64,000 nucleotides of DNA from assembly GCA_900660155.1 (NCBI GenBank), contig CABFPE010000201.1, forward strand, positions 210,663 to 274,662. Direction: 5' to 3'. Each line of letters begins with the position of its first letter. Position 1 is the first letter of the stretch. Under the pieces are notes generated by a model. The model made no database searches and had not been told where the DNA came from. It worked only from the letters and a program-made list of their open reading frames with translations. The DNA is from Hofstenia miamia (Eukaryota; Xenacoelomorpha; Acoela; Hofsteniidae). Of the stretch, positions 22,765 through 33,540 are shown one piece after another. The translations under genes were made by a program, and so were the position numbers.

Positions 22765-23063
22765 TTAACACTAGAATTACTGAAATGTTGATGCCCTAAA
22801 AACACATGAAAGAGTCAAAATTGACTCATCAATTTAAACGATACGTAAGCCGCTTTAAACTGTATTCGAACTCATTCTTACAACGTTAGAAAACGAAAAA
22901 TAGTAAAGTTTTGATGAAAGAAATCTATGATAGTACGGTTTTACGGTCAATGGCATTACGAATTCAAAACTGTAATACGAGTCTTTACCATGATCTAGCG
23001 GTTGACGCATCGCGCTACAATAAACTTTTTCATTTCTACTATGCATTGACCACATATTGGTTT

Positions 23064-23645
23064 TTATAAGAAACTGCACTCAATAGGGGTCATATTTTTA
23101 CAGCCACTGATTTTACAATGCTTGCGCTTTGATGAAATCTCCTTGTAACTCGATAATGTCGGAGTTGGCCCACCTGTAGAACAAACATCAGTGTCATTTG
23201 AAATATCCGTGAGTTGCTGAATAAGATTGAAAATAAAGTCTCTTCTCGAAATGTTGTTCCCGGTAACCTTTTTGTAAAGAATATGCGCATTTATGGCTGC
23301 AAGGTCCAGCATATTGCACCAAACTGCAAGAGGCCAACGCCTCGAAGCCGATTTTGTTGAGTAAAGCCGAGTCATCTGATCAACCGCGTCAACTCCAACT
23401 TTGTTCTGATTATAAAACAGTATAATTTCAGGTTTGCGTTTTGAACTCGAACTCACTACTTCGTTTTGATGAAAAGAAGAGAACAGAATAACGTTTTTGT
23501 TAGCTTTGCACTGGTAGCTAACAGCCATAAATTTTGGGTCGTCAAAGTAGAAGAAAGCAGAATTATACAGCGGTTTCTTCTGTCTCATCTCCTCGCAGAC
23601 ATCGGTTCTTGAACGTTTGACAGTCCCGACATAGCAAATTCCCAT
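23064..23645 (-). pseudogene. piggyBac transposase, C-terminal part (PGBD4-like)
   Basis: A frame of 193 codons contains MGICYVGTVKRSR, VGVDAVDQMTRLYS, then RRWPLAVWCNMLDLAAINAH. These are the conserved C-terminal blocks of piggyBac transposases (GxxxxGTxRxxR; KxGVDxxDQM; RWPxxxxxxxLDxxxxNA). It ends with a short Cys/His-poor version of the zinc-binding tail (HCKISGCKN). The upstream block GYNITADNYFSSTNVVGELL is readable at about 23830-23880 in another frame. The region with the first catalytic aspartates is missing. Confidence 0.85.
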
Positions 23646-23862
23646 CTTGAGTAGTTCTCCAACTACGTTTGTGCTAGAAAAGTAGNCTGGTAGCTAACAG
23701 CCATAAATTTTGGGTCGTCACAGTAGAAGAAAGCAGAATTATACAGCGGTTCCTTCTGGCTCATCTACTCGCAGACATCGGTTCTTGAACGTTTGACAGT
23801 CCCGACATAGGAAATTCACATCTTGAGTAGTTCTCCAACTACGTTTGTGCTAGAAAAGTAGT
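23511..23862. repeat. 176-bp direct duplication around a single N
   Basis: 23511-23685 and 23687-23862 are near-identical copies of the same transposase segment, joined by N at 23686. The second copy carries two stops absent from the first, so the copies are not simple sequencing duplicates of one molecule. It may be a mis-joined assembly edge or a real tandem duplication. Confidence 0.85.
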
Positions 23863-23864
23863 TA

Positions 23865-24305
23865 TCAGCTGTGATATTGTACCCTGTCATCTATCATTTC
23901 GCTCCATGCACTTGATTCCGATGTAATTCTGTTTCCAACAAAAGATTTGACTCCTGGCGCTCCTCGAAGAATATTCTGCACTCGTGTCCGGCCTGCTGGA
24001 CTTGCTGGAGTATTTGTCACCCATGATTTTCCGTTGCACAAAGTTAGTAATTGGGTCGTAGGTTGCCCAATAGATGCTCTCTGTAAAATCGGAGTTGTGG
24101 AAACGCTACTTGCAGATTGTAAAGTTGGGGTAGCAGCTTCCTCGTCAGACGAAGAGTCTTGGGAATCAATTTCTTGGAATGACTGCTGACCAATATCTTC
24201 TGTAAAATCATCTCCCGAATCATCTTCATCATCTCCTGACATATCAGAGTCTACTTGAAAGGTTTGTAATGCCACATGGGCGCTCCTACGCATTGTCCGA
24301 GACAT
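23865..24305 (-). pseudogene. piggyBac transposase, N-terminal part
   Basis: A 146-codon frame starts with an acidic, Ser/Asp-rich region (SGDDEDDSGDDF, DSQDSSSDEE) and continues with WVTNTPASPAGRTRVQNILR and GAPGVKSFVGN. This is the usual N-terminal layout of piggyBac/PGBD4 proteins just before the DDE domain. After WSEMIDDR it jumps by deletion and frameshift into the TADNYFSS block. Confidence 0.75.
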
Positions 24306-24500
24306 TATATCTGCAATACAAGCCGTGATAATACGTAAATTAGAAATGAGTCAAAAGGCAGTAGAGAGAGTAACTGGTGCAAATGAAAGTACTAAGTAAA
24401 TAAACAAAAGTCATGTAATATCACTCGTATTGGACACTGTACATTACATGAGAAAAGATGAATTGAGTCAAATTGGACTCTTCCGTAGTTCTAGTGTTAA

Positions 24501-24690
24501 GATACGTCTTCTAAACTTCGTATAAACACCATTTCTAAACGTTGCTGAATGCCATCTAGTGTCCACCAAATGATGTTCTGAAACGTCTTCTAAACGTTTT
24601 CTAGACATCTTCTAGACGTTTTCTAGACATCTTCTAGACGTTTTCTAAACCATTACTAAATGTTTTCTAAGTAATTTTTAAGCTATTTCT
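24501..24690. repeat. Dispersed AGACGT/TCTAGA repeat, copy 1
   Basis: Made of short units such as ACGTTTTCTAGACATCTTCT, then TGCCATCTAGTGTCCACCAAATGAT. The reverse complement occurs at about 44860-45125 with the same order of units. It starts directly at the piggyBac TTAA, so piggyBac may have landed at its edge. Confidence 0.6.
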
Positions 24691-27600
24691 TGGCTATTCA
24701 TAAGAGTTTCTAAGCAATGTGCAAATGTTTGTTACAACTTGGTCCGGTTTTTTAATGGTCCACATCAGTGACTCTCTTTGTCAAGCAAATTCAATAGTGC
24801 ATGAATGCGTTTACATTTGTTCATCATGATTAAATCGGAATACGCACATTAACATGAACTTGCTAAAGTCAAAATATAACTGCCACATGTAATATATAAA
24901 AATAAATTATATAAATATTGAGTGGGCTGTCAGAGGCAGACATCATTTAACATATTTTACTTATGCGCTAACCGCATAAAGGCAGAATGATATTATATAT
25001 ATATATATATTATACTTTGCCAACTTTAAAAATGTATTACTCCATCATTATTAAAGATATTTGTATTCTGTTTTGTAGTTAGCCACGGAAGGAATAAGCG
25101 TCTTGAATGGTGTGCCAAATGTTACAATTGACATGTTCCGGGGGAGTAATAAATTATTTTTAAAAATTTGGTGATTTTTTTAGAATTGAAATTAATATCC
25201 GAACTAAGTGCTTGAAATGCCTAAATAAGTTGCAGTTACAAGTCCAAATGTTAATTATAGGTGTTAGATATAACAGTTATATTGAAATATCATAGATATG
25301 ATATTCGTGATCTTAATCATCATCATGTCTTATGATGTTTTCTTTTAAGGATAGCTTGCCGTTTTTTCTGATGCCTCAATGAGGTTGATGGGAAAGGAAC
25401 AGTCAAAAGTCAAACATTTCAGTGATAACCATATCTCAAGAACCCCAACATCATTCAGAACAGTGATTATCTTCAACTTCAATCATAATTCCAGAACTTC
25501 AATCATTCTTCACTGACAAATACACTAATAATAATTCATTTCTATACCTATTCAAGGTTTCTAACCTTGAGAATCATAAAAGATCTTAAGGATCATAGGC
25601 TGATCAAACCTCTATTCAGTATTGTTTCAAGAATTAATCTAATATATACAATTCTAATATACATCAAGTATCAAGCATCAAACAACAAGTGGGCTCTTCC
25701 TGGATGAAGTTGAAACGAAGTGTTTCTGCCCAACAGCTAACAAATAGAACGCGAAGTTATTCATCGTTTGTTAGCATCAAATTGACCTTGATTATATTAA
25801 GGCTTTCTATGCCTCTTTCACAAGGCGTATACAAAAGTGTATTGACTGAAAGGGCCTATGTACCGACTCACTTGTAATTTTTATGTCAATTTATCTATAT
25901 TCCCATTAGATAGTTTAGCCTTATTCTTTGAAAAATTGATATGCTCAGAAGATTTTGTACGTCAGATATTTGTTATGCAAAAAATTGTAGTTTGTACACT
26001 GAAGCTAATCTGCTACTGGAATTATACTCCATATGCATATTGCCCTTCCTAGCATTAACATTTAAGGGCATATTGGGTAACAGTCATGCCAACAATTTGT
26101 TTAAAAATTATTATAAAATGTGTTTTGCTCAGAAATTTTTGTTCAAGACTGTAGTTTCTTGTATTAATTTACCGCAAGTCACCCTATATCGAAAATTATT
26201 TGAAAATTGGGGGTATCATTTTAGTCAGTCACTATAACGAAGCTCATCTCAGCAAATAGCCAACGGGTGTCATAGATTGCAGTGCCAAAAATATAGTAAG
26301 TTTAAAGGTTATGTCGGACATTAATTTTGCAATCAATTAAAAATGTTGAGTCAATTTATATCGGTTTACAAACATATAAAAGAGCCCAATCTTGCTGGGG
26401 TGGCCACACCTATACCAGACACCTAAAAACACACAAAGTCATCACACGGAAAACCCACAATGTGGTTTTTATAAGAAGTTTCATTGCTTAGATACGGGTT
26501 CAGAAACAAATTTGACACAATGGTACGGTATATTTTGAAGAAAGATAATTTGTCACTAATTAATGAATGATTATGCGAAGAATCCGGGGCTTAGCATGTC
26601 CTAAAATAGATAGATTTCAAGAAGTGCAATTTATAAAAACACTGAAATCTATTCCTTTATTCCTACAGATCGAAATGTTTACATATTTCTTGTTGACGGA
26701 TGACAAATTTAAGCAGGTTCGAAATGGCCAGGGATAGTGTGGTAGGTCTTTTTAGTAAAAAAGTGAAAAAATTGTATTTAACGAAATTGATATAAAATTA
26801 TAGCAATGACAACTAACAATTTCCGTTTACAGATTTTTGGTAACTCAAAACAGCGCCTTATTTATTCCTAGGCTTCGCCAGTGTGTCCGCCCTGTTGTTT
26901 ATAAACTTTTTTGGGCATATATATATATATATATATATATATACTTGTATATATATGGTTCAGCACACATGATAAAATACACGAGTATTTGGTCTAACTT
27001 TCCGTAAACACCTGTTTACTCGAAATAATAAAATACACAAAATACTAGTAATTTTTTCATTGATTTATATTTCTGAGATACAGACAAGCGGAAATTGATT
27101 TAAGTCGGAAAATGCAGAAAAATTGCAAATTGCTAAAAATAGCATGTATAACAGCGTTAGATTACTCTTACAATCGCTTGTAATTTGTCTTATAAACGCA
27201 TTCCAATTTCCAAAATTGAAAGATAAATATGTTTTTTTTCACATAGAAATACCTACACAATGAAGTATTTCGTAATATACAAAAATTTCAATGTATGATA
27301 ATACACTGAATTGATTCAAAGATTGTTTTAAACATTTTTGAAAAGTCATTTCTCATATGTTATATTTCAAAAAATGTTACAAACAAGTGCGTGTACTTAT
27401 TAACAAATACGGTTCTTATCAAGGCTTAGAATGCAAAGCCAGAGCCCGGAACCAGGCCCAAGGAGCAGAGCATTCTCCTAGAACCATAAATGATGTTACA
27501 AAAAATGTTAAAAAATTCTCGGAAATTTTAAAAAATTTGCAAAACTTTTTTTAAAAAATCAATAAGTTCGTAAATTTTCGTATTTTTGAATATATTGTAG

Positions 27601-29174
27601 TCCAGCCCAGAGCATAATGGAGCCGGAGCAGAAGCTAGAACAAATGCATATTTGAGCATACTCCGAAGTCCTGATTCTTACTAGGGATTTTCAAGATTTT
27701 GCTTGAGGCAGGGGCACAACAGGCCTTACTACAAATACAGGACAGGACAGTTGTTTTGTGGTTGTGATTGCTTACCTCACATTTGATGAAGTCAATTTTG
27801 TATAAGTCTTTTAGTCACTGTTGCTAGTAAGCATATCATACAAGTATTCACCCAAAAGTTAAAGAGAATTTCGACGAGGATTACTATTATTTCATCTTGT
27901 GAACAGCTTAAATAATATCCATTAATTTATGTCCCAAATAGATTTGGTGTTCCAAATTGACAACACAAATGCATCATTTGTAAAACATAAACAGACTCTA
28001 TTGATTTTAATTTGTAAATTGTAAAAGACACCAAGAAACTTTGAATCACATCGGCGCCGCACATCTTTCTCAATGAGGGCAAGTTTCTTTGGACAATGCT
28101 GTTTTTCCATATAGTATGTAATCATAGGATTTGTTCAGAATTTAAGCATCAATATTTCTAATTTTATGTTATTTTTATGAAAAATTTGATCAAGTTACAA
28201 ACTTTTCATTCTGACTTCAAATTGTTTGTTAGATTTCCAAGAATGATATTCTAACAGAATTCATTGCTGTGAATCCGTAAACAGTGGCAAGAGGAAATCT
28301 AAATGTCTGATAGAAAAATTCAAGGGAAATTTCATCCTATAATGAAAAAATAACCCTTTCTGTGAAAAATCAAAAATATATCTTAAATAATACCAACATT
28401 ATTTTGTAATCAAGTGTTCAGAAACTCTTCATGATGCTTGAGAGGTCTAATCAATAAACTTAATGTTAGCTCTCAAATTGATGGTATTCACGGTTTAAGC
28501 TAGTTATTAGCGTGCGCAAAGGGGACACATTGGAGTGCCCAAGTCAAATTTTTAAAATTTATTTTGCTTGGTTAATTCAAAAATTGTTTAGCAAATATTA
28601 AACAAATTTATAAACTAATGCTATGACATGCAAGTTTAGAGTCTATTGTCTTGAAAAATCCTGTGTGCGCCCTTGAGGTAGACATCCTCTAAGAAAAACA
28701 ATCTGTACGAATAGGGTCTAAATAACAGCTAGTGAACATGTTTGTTAAGTGAATAACTGTCGCAGAAATTAAAATCAGTAAACTTTCGAGAAAATTATGT
28801 ACAAAGTAATTATATTTCCAAGGTGTCAAATTGACGGCTTCATCATTTCTAGTCTTTAAGCCATAAGGAATTCTTTAAAAATCCCTCTTTAAATTTATAC
28901 ATGTGATGAAAAATTTGAAAAATGGATTTGTTGTTTTACAAATTTAGTACCACTAAGAAATCTCAAGTATTGCCCTATATCAATGGATAATAAGCAAATA
29001 ACAGCAGGCAAAATTTGAAAAATTTCCAAAAATTAAATTTTATTAGAAATAATTTACTACAAGCAACATATTACTGAGTATTATGAGTGTTTCCATAAAT
29101 ATCTAAGTTTCCTCATTATTATTTGTAATCACTTGTACGTTAATAACTAAATAAATGTCAACAAATTGCTTATA
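24691..29174. other. Long AT-rich spacer upstream of PLBD gene 2
   Basis: No gene I can support. It holds (TA)n tracts at about 24993-25010 and 26918-26952, and several short frames (around 25689-26237 and 27357-27554) with no recognisable family or splice context. Confidence 0.4.
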
Positions 29175-29186
29175 CAAATAGGAAGT
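29175..29186 (+). promoter_or_regulatory. Conserved CAAATAGGAAGT block before PLBD gene 2
   Basis: Same 12 bases as before gene 1, here 25 bases before the ATG; see the entry at 12124. Confidence 0.45.
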
Positions 29187-29211
29187 TGTAATAGATATAA
29201 ACAATTGAAAA

Positions 29212-30837
29212 ATGCATACGATTCAATCAGTTGCTCTCTTGATTTTTCACATCGCATTTGTTTCTACATATGATATCTCTGAAGGGTGTGTTTTTCTCAC
29301 AAATGATAGCAGAATCGACATCAGCCTTAGCAACAAAGCATGCAAAGGAGAGGAAAATGTTCTAGCTGAAGGGAGGTTGACTCACACAATCAATGAAACT
29401 GGCTGGTTACTTCTGAACATAACAAGTGTGGAATCCAAATCAGACGAACTCCAAGCTTACGGGGCTGGATATTTTGAAGGTTACACAACGAAGGAATACA
29501 TCTTGGCTTATGTTGAAAGCAATCCACTAGTAATTGAACCAAAAACAAAAGTGTTTTTAGAAAATAATTTGAAGTATATTTACCAACAGATTTCCTTAAA
29601 AGGAGACATCGATGACTATTGGAGACAAGTAAATCTGATAATGTATCAGATTGCTGGAATGCAAGCGGGATATTCTGGGTTTTCTGGACCACTATCAAAC
29701 ACAGTTTCCGCCACAGATTTAATATGGCTGCTTGTTGTTCAAGAAGACATTGGAAACATTAATGCAAAATACAATCTCAAGAATAGAGATAACGTCAACG
29801 AGGGAAGATGCAGTTCTTTAATTAAAATTGTAGATGACGATTTGTTTTTCAGTCATACAACATGGTCAGAATTCCAAACCATGATTAGGTTAATTAAAAG
29901 TTACAAATTGAACTTTCACATGACAAACTCTAAATTAGTACCTGCTACACAGATATCAATGTCATCTTATCCTGGAGTTATTGAGTCGATCGATGATTTC
30001 TACATTACAAATCAAAAAATTGCTTTAATGGAAACAACTAACGGGTTTTACAACAATACATTGTACGAATACATTGTTCCACAATCGCTACCATTCGGGT
30101 TAAGAGTCGTTGTTTCACTACGATTGGCTTCAACTGCGGCAGAATGGTCACAATATTTCGGTGAGCAGAACATGGGTACATACAATTGTCAATGGATGTG
30201 TGCAGACTACAAACAGCTTAAGCCTGGAGAAGAAATGACTGGATTGCTATACATTTTAGAACAAAATCCAGGACAGATTGTAGCAAAGGATATGACTGAC
30301 TTCCTTACTGGAGGGCCCAAATACTGGTCAAGCTACAATATACCATTTTTCCCATCTGTCTATGATAATGCGGGGTTTCAGGAGCAGTACAACAAAAATG
30401 GTAACTATTTTTCACACAGCGAATGTCCACGTGCAAGAATTTTCAGGCGCAATGTGACAGATGTCGTCGATCTAGACTCCAACATTGCACTAATGCGGTA
30501 CAATAACTTCCAACATGATCCACTGGCGATATGTGATTGCAAGCCTCTTCCATACAGTGGAGAAAACGGAATTGCAGCTAGGAGCGATTTAAATCCTAGC
30601 AACCAAGTGTGCAAGCTGTCTTTTGAAGAAGCTCGGTGCCATGGTGCTACAGACCTTAAGGTTGTTAATCAAGACATGATGAACAAAGTTTCATACAAAG
30701 CCATCTCAGGTCCAACTCGCGTTCAGCAACCAGTGTTTGACTGGTCTACCACTGAATATGGCTGCAAAGGTGTTCCTCATAATTTGCAACCTGTGAAGTT
30801 TGATTTTGACTATATCATTACAGAATTTGAACAATAA
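29212..30837 (+). CDS. Phospholipase B-like protein (PLBD family), paralogue 2
   Basis: An intact, intronless frame of 541 aa. Signal peptide at residues 1-19 (MHTIQSVALLIFHIAFVST). The PLBD domain follows, with putative nucleophile Cys200 in NEGRCSSLIK, HTTW at 215-218, SSYPGVIESIDDFYITNQK, and RSDLNPSNQVC near the C-terminus. N-x-S/T sites suggest glycosylation in the secretory pathway. The gene lies 15.4 kb after paralogue 1 and 4.6 kb before paralogue 3 on the same strand. From about 29249 to 30290 its DNA is nearly identical to paralogue 3, while the first 13 codons, the 5' and 3' flanks and much of the last third differ. That pattern points to gene conversion rather than a simple recent duplication. 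Confidence 0.95.
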   Translation: MHTIQSVALLIFHIAFVSTYDISEGCVFLTNDSRIDISLSNKACKGEENVLAEGRLTHTINETGWLLLNITSVESKSDELQAYGAGYFEGYTTKEYILAYVESNPLVIEPKTKVFLENNLKYIYQQISLKGDIDDYWRQVNLIMYQIAGMQAGYSGFSGPLSNTVSATDLIWLLVVQEDIGNINAKYNLKNRDNVNEGRCSSLIKIVDDDLFFSHTTWSEFQTMIRLIKSYKLNFHMTNSKLVPATQISMSSYPGVIESIDDFYITNQKIALMETTNGFYNNTLYEYIVPQSLPFGLRVVVSLRLASTAAEWSQYFGEQNMGTYNCQWMCADYKQLKPGEEMTGLLYILEQNPGQIVAKDMTDFLTGGPKYWSSYNIPFFPSVYDNAGFQEQYNKNGNYFSHSECPRARIFRRNVTDVVDLDSNIALMRYNNFQHDPLAICDCKPLPYSGENGIAARSDLNPSNQVCKLSFEEARCHGATDLKVVNQDMMNKVSYKAISGPTRVQQPVFDWSTTEYGCKGVPHNLQPVKFDFDYIITEFEQ

Positions 30838-30955
30838 ATTTTCTTAAGTGTTTTAAAAACTTTGATATTTACGAAAATTGATTCATATCATAGATTACAA
30901 TTTGAATTATAATTATATATTTGTTCGTAATATTGTTGTACAATTGGTATACGTG

Positions 30956-30961
30956 AATAAA
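30956..30961 (+). terminator. Poly(A) signal AATAAA of PLBD gene 2
   Basis: Canonical AATAAA about 120 bases after the stop, followed by a (TA)n tract at 30992-31016. Confidence 0.6.
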
Positions 30962-31224
30962 CAAATATTATATTAACAACACAAATCATATGTATATATA
31001 TATATATATATATATAGGGTGATTGGAAAGTAACGCCCGACTTTTAATTTCATATCAAGTGGTTAAATGTCGGATTTTTGAAAGTAAAAGAAGCATGATA
31101 TTAAGAATAAAGAATGTATTAAACTTGTCACAAAGAAGTTAATGAGATGCTTGCTTCTATTAATTTCTCTTATTTTTTGCTTTGCAATTGAGAAAATATT
31201 TCAATGGAAAGCCATCATCAGTTT

Positions 31225-31690
31225 CTACACCAGGGTCTTTCGTTTTTGAACTTTCCTGGAATTGAGTATTACGTTTTGCCTATGATAGAAGTAATTGAAA
31301 TTGTTCGATTGTTTTTCGCAATGATTAATTTTTTTTCTTAAAAATAGGAGTAACATGGACAAGTAACTACTTGATATGTATTCGTTAAATATACTATTTA
31401 AGGAACAAGATATATTACCATGATTTTTATTGGAAAAATCTGATATGTAAACAACAATGGACCCAAAACAGATCCTTGTGGTAGGTAAGCCCCTTTGAAT
31501 ATCACAGTTTGCTTTCCACATTCGCAATACACACCAAAAATTTTTTATAGTATAACTAGCTAGTCAGCCAGTTAATCAGTCCAAGTGGTAAATGAAGCAA
31601 CTTTAACTTCTGAATAAGAATTTTGTATGAAATAGTGTCAAGGCTTTCGAAAAATCAAGTGATTGCACAATGACACCTTCTACATCAGAA
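31225..31690 (-). pseudogene. LINE reverse transcriptase core fragment
   Basis: On the - strand, LDFSKALTLFHTKFL (31641-31672 region) is followed downstream by KGAYLPQGSVLGPLLF (about 31450-31500). These match the LDFSKAFDxxxHxxL and GVPQGSVLGPLLF motifs of LINE RTs. Stops and frame changes lie between them; no other parts of the element are readable. Confidence 0.65.
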
Positions 31691-31739
31691 CACTCTAATT
31701 TGGTTGAAATAATGTTGGATTTACATGTTCTACATATGT

Positions 31740-33240
31740 GTTGTTGAAATTTTACTTCTTTATTTGCCATGCTTCTCTAATTCACAAATTTTGAATTATT
31801 TGCAATATTAGTTATAAGCTAAAACTAAATGCTTGCCTCTATAAAGTAAAATAAAAAAGTATTTCCTTCAGTGACTTAAAAGTGTTGCTTCTTGAAGATG
31901 TGTTAATTCATGAAAAGTGATTGACTGGATTTGCCAAAATATTTGACTTACTAAATTTCGGAAACTTCATTCAATGTTCTTCTATAACTTACATCTAGTT
32001 TTGTTTGTTGTTCATACAAAATTCCTTAAATAGATTGCGCGATCTGCCTGGATTTCAGCCATAAATCAAGACATTTTCATGAATTTCCTATGAGATTAAC
32101 TGGCATTGAAAGTCACTCACCATCATCTTCAAACAACACAAGCGGGGCCCGTGAAAATTGATCAAAAAGATTTGACAATTTGTTTGCTTCGGCGGCAGAA
32201 AGAAAAGATCATACATTTCAAGTTTGAAACAGTTCCAATGTTTTTTAAGGGTTGGACCATTTTCTTTGTCAGTCCGCAAACAGAAACTCATACTGCAGAT
32301 CTCTCAGAGAATTACTTCAATGCATCCCTTAAAATTACTTCGTAAATTTGGTATCTGCAAGCAAGCAACAGTAATGGATTCTTAAGTTTCTTTTCAAGAT
32401 ATATATATGGCTAACAGGTTTGCTATTCGTAGAATTCAGCATCATTCTATCATTTTAAACATTGTTGATTGTTAAATGCCAATGCTGTTCAAAATTTCGG
32501 AAACTCCAATTAATTTTGCGCTGAGAGAATTGTCCCCAATCAAGCAATTGATCATTTCTGCTATTCTATCAATCTTTAGACCTATTTTTTGAAATCAAGA
32601 CTACTGCCTGAAAATATAAATGTAGAGGAAAAATAATTTATCTGCGCAGTTCTTAGAGAAATTGGACTAAATTGAAGAGTATAACTAAGCACAACTAAAA
32701 AACAAAGTTTTTGAAACACACCAATATAAATGTACAATTCAAGCAACGTAGTACCCACTAGATTTGGGCACCAGCCGGCTGAGCCGCCTCCGCCGACATA
32801 TTTTAGGTAGCCAGCCGATTGATAACCAAATTTTGTGGACCGAACGAATTTTTGCTGTTATGATTTGTTATTCTACACGAACAATTTTAGTCTAAATTTA
32901 TGAAATAAAATTATTAAAAATATGATTATCATGGAGCTATCGTGCTTACAGAATGGTATGTATAAACTGTGTCGATGCGTATTCTCATTGGATTGACTTC
33001 CCAATCTACATCGATGTAATTATTATTTAATTCACAAAGTCCAATTGTCTTGCTTACTACAAAGGATATTTTTTTGAAGAGTTAATCGTTTTAATTTAAC
33101 GCTGATATGCAAGTATGCAAAAGAAATGTCTACATAATGACATGTGTTTTTTTTAACATAAACAATTATGTTAAACTAGCTAATTTTAAATTTAGCAATA
33201 GAGATTTACTTTGAAAACGAACACAATTATAGATTAAAAT
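31740..33240. other. Unassigned spacer
   Basis: No gene. A small GC-rich patch at 32765-32820 (CCAGCCGGCTGAGCCGCC) stands out from the AT-rich background and may be a repeat remnant. Confidence 0.4.
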
Positions 33241-33540
33241 TGTTTATTTATCTTTGAAGTTGATAGTTACTAGAAAGTTGGACAATTATTTCTCCGACAA
33301 AAAAGTTGGCAGGAGCACCCTGCTAAAAGAACAACTTTTGTCATTTAATTACTTAAGGACTAAATTTGGCGAAAGAGGTGCTACACGAACAACTTTTGTC
33401 ACCAATTTTAGTTGGTCAGAACGAACAACTTTAGTCTAGATAATTACTCCCGATTTTAGTTGGGGAAGTGGGGTGCTACGCGAACGATTTTTGTTGGCCA
33501 ACAAAAATTAGTTACAAAAGTTTTTCTCGTAGCATGGCCT
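33240..33540. repeat. Degenerate internal repeat (GTGCTACxCGAACAACTTTTGT)
   Basis: The unit GCTAC-x-CGAACAA/GATTTTTG recurs near 33330, 33380, 33410 and 33475, and an inverted version (CAAAAGTTTTTCTCGTAGCA) ends the block near 33533. A further related copy lies near 32867. It is probably a MITE with repeated subterminal units; the exact left end is not resolved. Confidence 0.45.

Larger units (their letters stand above)
22769..24496 (-). mobile_element. piggyBac element with intact ends and TTAA duplication, internally deleted
   Basis: TTAA at 22765-22768 and 24497-24500 flanks inverted ends CACTAGAATTACTGAA and CACTAGAACTACGGAA. Each end has an inner 16-bp near-palindrome (GAGTCAAAATTGACTC at 22812; GAGTCAAATTGGACTC at 24465). 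The transposase on the - strand is split into an N-terminal and a C-terminal piece with the central catalytic part deleted, and there is a 176-bp internal duplication. Ends and target site are typical of piggyBac. Confidence 0.93.

Noticed and set aside
25689..26237. Cluster of overlapping + strand frames
   Set aside because: No signal peptide, domain, splice context or repeat relation; length is within chance for several frames.
31016..31045. Mariner-like terminal sequence AGGGTGATTGGAAAGTAACG next to a TA tract
   Set aside because: No matching inverted end was found within a few kilobases, so an element cannot be bounded.
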